A DNA stretch of 64,000 nt, taken from the NCBI GenBank assembly GCA_010672585.1, contig JAAHGF010000005.1:142685-206684 (forward strand). The letters run 5' to 3'. The stretch comes from Okeania sp. SIO1I7 (lineage in GTDB: Bacteria; Cyanobacteriota; Cyanobacteriia; Cyanobacteriales; Microcoleaceae). Under the pieces are notes generated by a model. It had not been told where the DNA came from and did no database searches. It worked only from the letters and a program-made list of their open reading frames with translations. Of the stretch, positions 58,865 through 64,000 are shown in pieces; the first letter of the stretch is position 1; every line of letters starts with the position of its first letter. The position numbers were made by a program, and so were the translations under genes.

Positions 58865-59143
58865 ATTATTGCTCTGCTGATTAAATATAAAAGTATTGAC
58901 AGATAAAGAAAAGTGCCTTTTTGGGAACGAAAAAAGTGCAATTTTTTTTCAGTCAAAAACTTTCAAAAAGGAGCGTATTTTAGGCAATAGTTGGGCAGAA
59001 AAATAATTATTAAAATTGTTATTCCTACCTGCTCTAAATTCCCATTTCTCCCCTCCTGGGAGGGGTTAGGGGTGGGTTGTCTCCTGTCTCCTTTCTCCTG
59101 TATCCTACCCCTACTAAAAGACTTTTTCAGCAAACCCTAATTA
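58865..59143. repeat. MITE-like repeat, family A (A8)
   Basis: ATTGCTCTGCTGATTAAATA and TTTTTCAGCAAACCCTAATTA are the ends; contains GGAGCGTATTTTAGG, CTCCTGGGAGG and CTCCTGTCTCC. Confidence 0.85.
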
Positions 59144-59259
59144 GTATAGCGTTTTGATAGTTGACTGCTAATAACTGATAACTAAATGCTTACTCCTAGA
59201 TAGATTATTTTTTGTCTATAATTTAAAGTAGATAAGTAAATTAGGTCAGAGGTAATGTT

Positions 59260-60597
59260 ATGACTCCAAATCCTGCGATAATGAAAGCCGTGGAGAATTT
59301 GGACTACCGTGTTACTGTGGGAGATGTGGCAGCTAAAGCTGGATTAGATTTGAAAGTGGCAGAACAAGGATTGTTAGCTTTAGCTACAGATGCTGGTGGT
59401 CATTTACAAGTATCAGAAGCGGGAGAAATTGCTTATTTATTTCCTCAGAATTTTAGAGGTATTTTAAGGAATAAATTCTGGCGGTTAAGATGGCGAGAAT
59501 GGTGGGAGAAAGTCTGGCGAGTATTGTTTTATTTAATCCGGATTTCTTTTGGTATTTTGTTGATACTTTCTCTTGTAATTATACTGGTGGCTATTACTAT
59601 TATTGTGATTTCCCTTAATTCTAGTGGCGATCGAAATGACTCAGGTGGTAGGAGTAATAATTCCGGTGGCGGGATGATGTTTTTCCCTGGGTTTTGGTTT
59701 AATCCTAATTGGTTTTTGTTGTTTGATTGGGGTTATTATGACCGACCCTATAGATATCAACGTCAAAGACAAAAATATCATTCTCAAGGTCAAAAAAATG
59801 GGATGAATTTTTTTGAAGCTGTGTTTTCTTTTTTGTTTGGAGATGGCAACCCAAATTACAATTTAGATGAGCGACGTTGGCAAGCGATCGCGACTGTGAT
59901 TAAGAATAATCAAGGAGCGGTAGTTGCTGAACAAATTGCTCCTTATTTAGATGATTTGGGTAAAGGTTATGCTTTGGAATATGAAGAGTATATTTTACCA
60001 GTATTAATTCGTTTTAATGGTCGTCCGGAGGTTAGTTCTGAGGGTCAAATTGTTTATCATTTTCCTGAGTTACAAGCAACGGTAAAAGGTTGGAATTCTC
60101 AACCTATTTCTGCATTTTTAAAGGAAAAAGTTTGGCGGTTTAGTGAGGCAACTTCTAGTCAAATAATGTTAGCAACTGGGTTGGGTGCTGTAAATTTTGT
60201 TGGTGCTTTAGTTTTGGGTTCTTTGTTAGAAGATGGTACGGTGGCAGCTCAGATAGGAGGATTTATTTCTTTTGTTGAAGTTATTTATCCTCTTCTATTA
60301 GTTTATGGTGTAGGTTTTTTAGTTTTACCTTTAATTCGTTATTTTTGGGTACAATGGCGTAATGGTAAAGTAGAGGCACGGAATCAACAAAGGCAAAAAA
60401 GAGTTATTACTTTGAATCAAGCTGATAGTCAGTTAACACAGAAAATTGAATATGCTAAAAAATTTGCTAGTGAAACTATTATTGGTCGTGAAAGTTTAGC
60501 ATATACAACTGAAAAGAGTATCCTAGAACAGGAAGCTGAACAAGCAGATAAAATTGATGCTGAATGGCAAAAAAGATTAAATCAATCAGATGTTTAA
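59260..60597 (+). CDS. Conserved cyanobacterial membrane protein, unknown function
   Basis: 445 residues. Residues 1-70 look like a winged-helix-type module (VTVGDVAAKAGLDLKVAEQG, LLALATDAGGHLQVSEAGEI, AYLFP), and a related half-domain recurs at about 205-275 (ALEYEEYILPVLIRFNGRPE, VSSEGQIVYHFPEL). Membrane segments are at about 88-118 and near 300-365. Between them lies a Gly/Ser/Tyr/Arg-rich loop (DRPYRYQRQRQKYHSQGQ). I recall long cyanobacterial proteins of this type and plant chloroplast relatives, with no established function. Duplicated domains around a membrane core suggest a scaffold. No partner gene is nearby. Confidence 0.8.
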   Translation: MTPNPAIMKAVENLDYRVTVGDVAAKAGLDLKVAEQGLLALATDAGGHLQVSEAGEIAYLFPQNFRGILRNKFWRLRWREWWEKVWRVLFYLIRISFGILLILSLVIILVAITIIVISLNSSGDRNDSGGRSNNSGGGMMFFPGFWFNPNWFLLFDWGYYDRPYRYQRQRQKYHSQGQKNGMNFFEAVFSFLFGDGNPNYNLDERRWQAIATVIKNNQGAVVAEQIAPYLDDLGKGYALEYEEYILPVLIRFNGRPEVSSEGQIVYHFPELQATVKGWNSQPISAFLKEKVWRFSEATSSQIMLATGLGAVNFVGALVLGSLLEDGTVAAQIGGFISFVEVIYPLLLVYGVGFLVLPLIRYFWVQWRNGKVEARNQQRQKRVITLNQADSQLTQKIEYAKKFASETIIGRESLAYTTEKSILEQEAEQADKIDAEWQKRLNQSDV

Positions 60598-60837
60598 GAT
60601 ATTAACTGAAGTTCTTAAATATCGATAATTTATCTTGTAATACCAATTGTATGTGAGGCTGCACAGAATTAGGTGTTATACCAATTTAATAAATATTTGC
60701 TACAAATAAAGAGGTTATTTCTTAGGAGTCAACCCACCCCTTAATTTGGTATAATTTTAGTTTAGAGCGTTTGACAGTCCTGCAAGGGTAATGGTATTGA
60801 TTGAGCTTGGGACAAATGACCTAATTATGTCAGCTAC

Positions 60838-60965
60838 GACCACCTCAAGTCCAATTAAAAGAAAGCGGTCGAGGGATGGCGTTAGCACTTGGGATAGCAT
60901 TCCCCTACGAAAGCGGCTCTGTCAAGAGCGGGTCTCCTTGCTATATCCATGAAACCAAGAGAGAG
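60838..60965. repeat. Family E repeat fragment
   Basis: AAAGAAAGCGGTCGAGGGAT, GCGGGTCTCCTTGCTATATCC and ACCAAGAGAGAGG are the reverse complement of family E internal modules. No ends remain. Confidence 0.5.
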
Positions 60966-61028
60966 GATGTATTTCGGTGTCTTTCCTACTCACAGTTTTT
61001 TCCCTTTGAGGTCTCCCCCCCTACTCCC

Positions 61029-61289
61029 CTACTCCCCTACTCCCCTACTGCCTCTACCATTACTATGCACCACTACCGGACGTTTAAATATGAAGTAATT
61101 ATTATCATTTTTTGAGTCATGGCGAATAGCTACTAATTCCCATCCTTGATTACCCAAATAATTAACTAACTCATGTAATTCTCTGTCTTTCCAGTCTCGC
61201 CATTCTTGACCATTGATATATATGCTAATCAGCTTATCTCCAAAAGGATAAGGACTAGCATCTACTAATATATATTCCCATTTTTGCAT
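61029..61289 (-). CDS. DUF4177-like small protein
   Basis: 86 residues. MQKWEYILVDASPY, then LHELVNYLGNQGWELVAIRH and NYFIFKRP are the three landmarks of DUF4177 proteins (short alpha/beta proteins of unknown function, often phage- or stress-associated). The C-terminal tail VVVHSNGRGSRGVGE is encoded by a CCCTACTCCCCTAC repeat tract, which also supplies the stop codon, so the native C-terminus has probably been replaced. Confidence 0.75.
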   Translation of the reverse strand: MQKWEYILVDASPYPFGDKLISIYINGQEWRDWKDRELHELVNYLGNQGWELVAIRHDSKNDNNYFIFKRPVVVHSNGRGSRGVGE

Positions 61290-61946
61290 TTGTTATCTAA
61301 AAATATAAAATATAGAACCATTTTTTTTCTGCGAGAACTGTCCAGAGGTTTGAGGGCAGGATTAACATTATAAATCAGGTTTACTGATGTTTCTTATGAA
61401 AAGATGGTACAGGGAATAGGTGAAAATTATCATCTCTTTGTTTCTACAAAATTTAGTATTATTTTAGATATCCCTTAAATATTTCAGGATATTAGTTGCT
61501 ACATCCCTTCAATTATCAGAAGGTAGATGAGATAAATCATTATATCAAGTCCGGATAATTAGTGATGAAAAAACCTATCTTCTTACACAGGAAAAGTATC
61601 CCTATTATCCCTGCTCCCTAATCCCTAGTCCCTTATTTAATAGTAAAGATAATTTGGTTTCAAGGAAGAAGTTATATACTTCATTAAACTGAAAATATCT
61701 GTAACTATAGAATGAGCATATAAATTAAGCTAAAAAAAAGTTGTTTGATTATGAAATAATCAATAAATGATAGAAATACGTAAAATTTATATAACTACCT
61801 AAATCGGGATTATTTTTGTATTTCAACGCCATTAATTAAGCCAATTTAAATCTTTTCTTGTTAGTAAAATCTGGGTTTTTGATATTTTTTTTACTGAACA
61901 GTAGAATTTAATTACTTAGATTAGAAAGAATGCCTAAATTTTAGTT
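61290..61946. other. Intergenic stretch with a family B end
   Basis: TATCAAGTCCGGATAATTAG at 61543 is a family B left end without its partner. The remainder is AT-rich with no gene. Confidence 0.4.
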
Positions 61947-63113
61947 TTAGCGTACATCAATTCTCGCTAAATTTGCACCTTGGTAATAGTACAACAAAAT
62001 CTGCTGGTAATTATATCCGTTCCTAGCTAAATTATAAGCTCCCCATTGACTCATTCCTACAGCGTGACCAAAACCTTTTCCAGTAATTTTGAAACTGGTT
62101 GGAATTTGTTGGCCTTCGTCTTTATTAGGAGTAACTATAAATCTGGTACTTTTTAATCCCAGAGCTGCTGTAATATCTGTACCTTGAAGAGTTTTAACTC
62201 CTGCATCCCCTAAAACTTTTATAGTAATCACGCTATTGTGAGGAGTAGTAGTCTGAGGTGACATAGACATGATATTTCCTACACCTGATATTCGCTGTTT
62301 CAATTCCGCTTGAGTAAATGATTCTGTCCATTCATAAACTGGGGCATCTTGATCGAAGTCGGGAACTGCGCGGAGGTAAGGAAGTGGGTTTGACCAAACA
62401 TCTTCTACATTTTCTGTATGGCCTCCAGAAGACGAATGGAATAGAGCTAAAATAATTTGACCATTGTAGGTAAGCACTTGACCTTTAGTGGCATCAACAG
62501 CAGCATAAGTACCTGGAGACTCTGTTTTAATTCCTTGGTATACTTGCCATAATTGGTCATTGCCCAAGTCGTAGAAATTGTTACTATTTTCTTGACGCTT
62601 ATTTAGCGCATAGGAGCGGGCTGCAACTGCTTGGGCCTTTAAAGCTGCTTGAGGCCAGTTGCCATTCATTTCTGCTCCAATAACACTATATAGATATTGT
62701 TCTATATCAACGTAATTGATAGCTGTAATTCCTGATTTGCTAGGGATAATGTGAGTACGTCCACGGTACCACCGATCGCCTATCCATACATAACCTTCTC
62801 CTTTGGGTTCGATCCACATTTGACCAGATACCCAGTTGGACAAAGCAACTTTTCCCGATTTTAATTCGGCGGTAAAGCCTTTCGTTGGCTGTAGTTCGCC
62901 AATAGCTCTACCCGCACCATCTCTAATTACGGCGCTTGTAGAACTACCAACTTTAACTTCTTTAGCCCCTTCTTGAATGGCAATTCGCAAGACTAAGGAA
63001 GCTTGAGCAGGGGCGATCGCTAGTAACCAGAATAGAATGGATGTCCAAAAATAGTGTTTTAGTGGTTTAATGGAACGATTAATAACAGAAATAAATAGCA
63101 ATCCAGAACTCAT
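61947..63113 (-). CDS. SpoIID/LytB domain exported protein
   Basis: 388 residues. A basic start and hydrophobic segment (YFWTSILFWLLAIAPAQAS, AxA cleavage near residue 38) indicate export. The SpoIID domain shows VIGAEMNGNWPQAALKAQAV (with the conserved Glu), AARSYALNKR, FHSSSGGHTENVEDVW and near the C-terminus GKGFGHAVGMSQWGAYNLAR. SpoIID-type enzymes are lytic transglycosylases acting on peptidoglycan stripped of stem peptides; cyanobacterial homologues act in the envelope outside sporulation. All family landmarks are present and length is normal. The gene is divergent from rnz. Confidence 0.9.
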   Translation of the reverse strand: MSSGLLFISVINRSIKPLKHYFWTSILFWLLAIAPAQASLVLRIAIQEGAKEVKVGSSTSAVIRDGAGRAIGELQPTKGFTAELKSGKVALSNWVSGQMWIEPKGEGYVWIGDRWYRGRTHIIPSKSGITAINYVDIEQYLYSVIGAEMNGNWPQAALKAQAVAARSYALNKRQENSNNFYDLGNDQLWQVYQGIKTESPGTYAAVDATKGQVLTYNGQIILALFHSSSGGHTENVEDVWSNPLPYLRAVPDFDQDAPVYEWTESFTQAELKQRISGVGNIMSMSPQTTTPHNSVITIKVLGDAGVKTLQGTDITAALGLKSTRFIVTPNKDEGQQIPTSFKITGKGFGHAVGMSQWGAYNLARNGYNYQQILLYYYQGANLARIDVR

Positions 63114-63365
63114 CAGATTTTATATTTTAGATTTTAGATTTTAAGGTCAACTAATAATGTAGGCACAAGCCAGAATTAATTTCACAAGGTATAACAGTCG
63201 AAGCAAAGGTTAAGGCATATCAAAAGCTTAAAATTCAGACAATGCAAGGTTTTTCCTTCTTCCTTCTTTCTTCTTGCTTCTTTCTTCTGCTATAAAATTA
63301 GAAAATAATTATCGCTGTGGATATACTTATCACATTTTTTTAGTTTATTGAGGAAGTTTGAGGTT

Positions 63366-64000
63366 TTGCAGGTAACTTTTCTAGGAACCAGTTCTGGTGT
63401 CCCGACGCGATCGCGTAATGTTTCGAGTGTTGCTTTACGCTTACCTCAACGGGGTGAATTATGGTTGTTTGACTGTGGGGAAGGAACTCAACATCAGTTT
63501 CTCCGCAGTGAACTTAAGGTCAGTCAACTGACTCGTATTTTTATTACTCATATGCACGGGGACCATATTTTTGGTCTGATGGGGTTATTAGCTAGTTGTG
63601 GTTTGGGGGGAAATGTTAAAAGTATCGATATATATGGCCCCCCGGAGCTGGAGAATTACTTGCAAGGTTGTATTAAATATTCTCAAACTCGTTTGGCTTA
63701 TCCTATGAAGGTTTACCAGTCTAGACCTGGTGTAATTTATGAGGATGATGAATATGTTGTTAGTTGTGGTTATTTAAAGCATCGGGTTCCTGCTGTTGGT
63801 TATCGGGTAACGGAAAAAGACCGACCGGGACATTTTGATGTGGAAAAGGCTAAGGCTTTGGGTATTCCTCCTGGTCCTATATATGGGAAGTTAAAACGGG
63901 GTGAGTGGATTACTTTGTCTGATGGACGCAGAATTAGTGGAGCAGATTTATGTGGGGCACCTCAGATTGGCCGGAAGTTTGTTTATTGTACTGATACTGT
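63366..64000 (+). CDS. rnz: Ribonuclease Z (5' part, cut by window edge)
   Basis: From TTG 63366 the frame is open to the window end (211 complete codons). [20 protein letters not shown] is the usual start of RNase Z and the metallo-beta-lactamase signature HMHGDH is at residues 62-67. [20 protein letters not shown] and RKFVYCTDT are also diagnostic. The enzyme cuts the 3' trailer from tRNA precursors without CCA. TTG is preferred because the conserved N-terminus begins there and AGGAAG lies about ten bases upstream. The C-terminal third is missing. Confidence 0.95.
   Translation, partial: MQVTFLGTSSGVPTRSRNVSSVALRLPQRGELWLFDCGEGTQHQFLRSELKVSQLTRIFITHMHGDHIFGLMGLLASCGLGGNVKSIDIYGPPELENYLQGCIKYSQTRLAYPMKVYQSRPGVIYEDDEYVVSCGYLKHRVPAVGYRVTEKDRPGHFDVEKAKALGIPPGPIYGKLKRGEWITLSDGRRISGADLCGAPQIGRKFVYCTDT

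Overview
The window is cyanobacterial chromosome. It carries psbA (photosystem II D1), a cyanobacterial-type glutamate-cysteine ligase, an IctB-family protein, a CyaB1-type GAF-GAF-PAS adenylate cyclase, a cyanobacteriochrome-like GAF domain and many GCGATCGC (HIP1-type) octamers. The DNA is AT-rich, and adding up the gene lengths I accept gives only about 60% coding. The gaps are full of short repeats with inverted ends. That combination fits a filamentous, non-heterocystous marine cyanobacterium of the Trichodesmium/Okeania kind, but the genus is a guess. Layout, left part: 1-4.3 kb holds psbA (cut by the left edge), a HIT protein, yifB, two small proteins and a decayed ParD/ParE toxin-antitoxin pair. 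4.3-9.2 kb is mostly mobile-repeat debris with one small membrane protein. 9.2-19.2 kb holds a CPA-type cation/proton antiporter, a 1432-residue multi-pass membrane protein with two in-frame repeat insertions, a ribbon-helix-helix protein and a PlsC-like acyltransferase. 19.9-27.2 kb holds a histidine-kinase-like protein lacking its phospho-acceptor His, ictB (its 3' end overwritten by a repeat), an array of eight ~52-bp palindrome-bearing tandem repeats, and a TPR-CHAT protein split at an A10 run. Right part: 27.3-35.4 kb holds a CBS-GAF-GGDEF protein, divergent Fut-type ferric iron permease and ATPase genes, and an HD-domain protein. 36.6-47.9 kb holds a conserved unknown protein, gshA, trmL, a LysM-M23 envelope protein, tRNA-Met(CAU) and two neighbouring thiol peroxidase genes. 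48.9-57.8 kb holds a GAF-PAS-GAF-GGDEF protein, two small proteins, the adenylate cyclase and recN. 59-64 kb holds a membrane protein, a DUF4177-like protein, a SpoIID/LytB protein and the start of ribonuclease Z. Functional themes: second-messenger signalling (two GGDEF proteins and one adenylate cyclase), iron uptake (FutB/FutC), redox defence (GshA and two thiol peroxidase family proteins) and envelope maintenance. Most genes look like single transcription units; I see no long operon. The strongest unexplained features are the non-coding repeats. I distinguish at least twelve families, called A-L here, by their inverted ends. Three sites show one element inserted inside another, several element ends supply a host gene's stop codon, and two repeat tracts sit in frame inside a membrane protein. 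The best candidate for something undescribed is the palindrome array immediately upstream of an exported, membrane-anchored TPR-CHAT protein whose two halves are joined only by a shift on a run of ten A.
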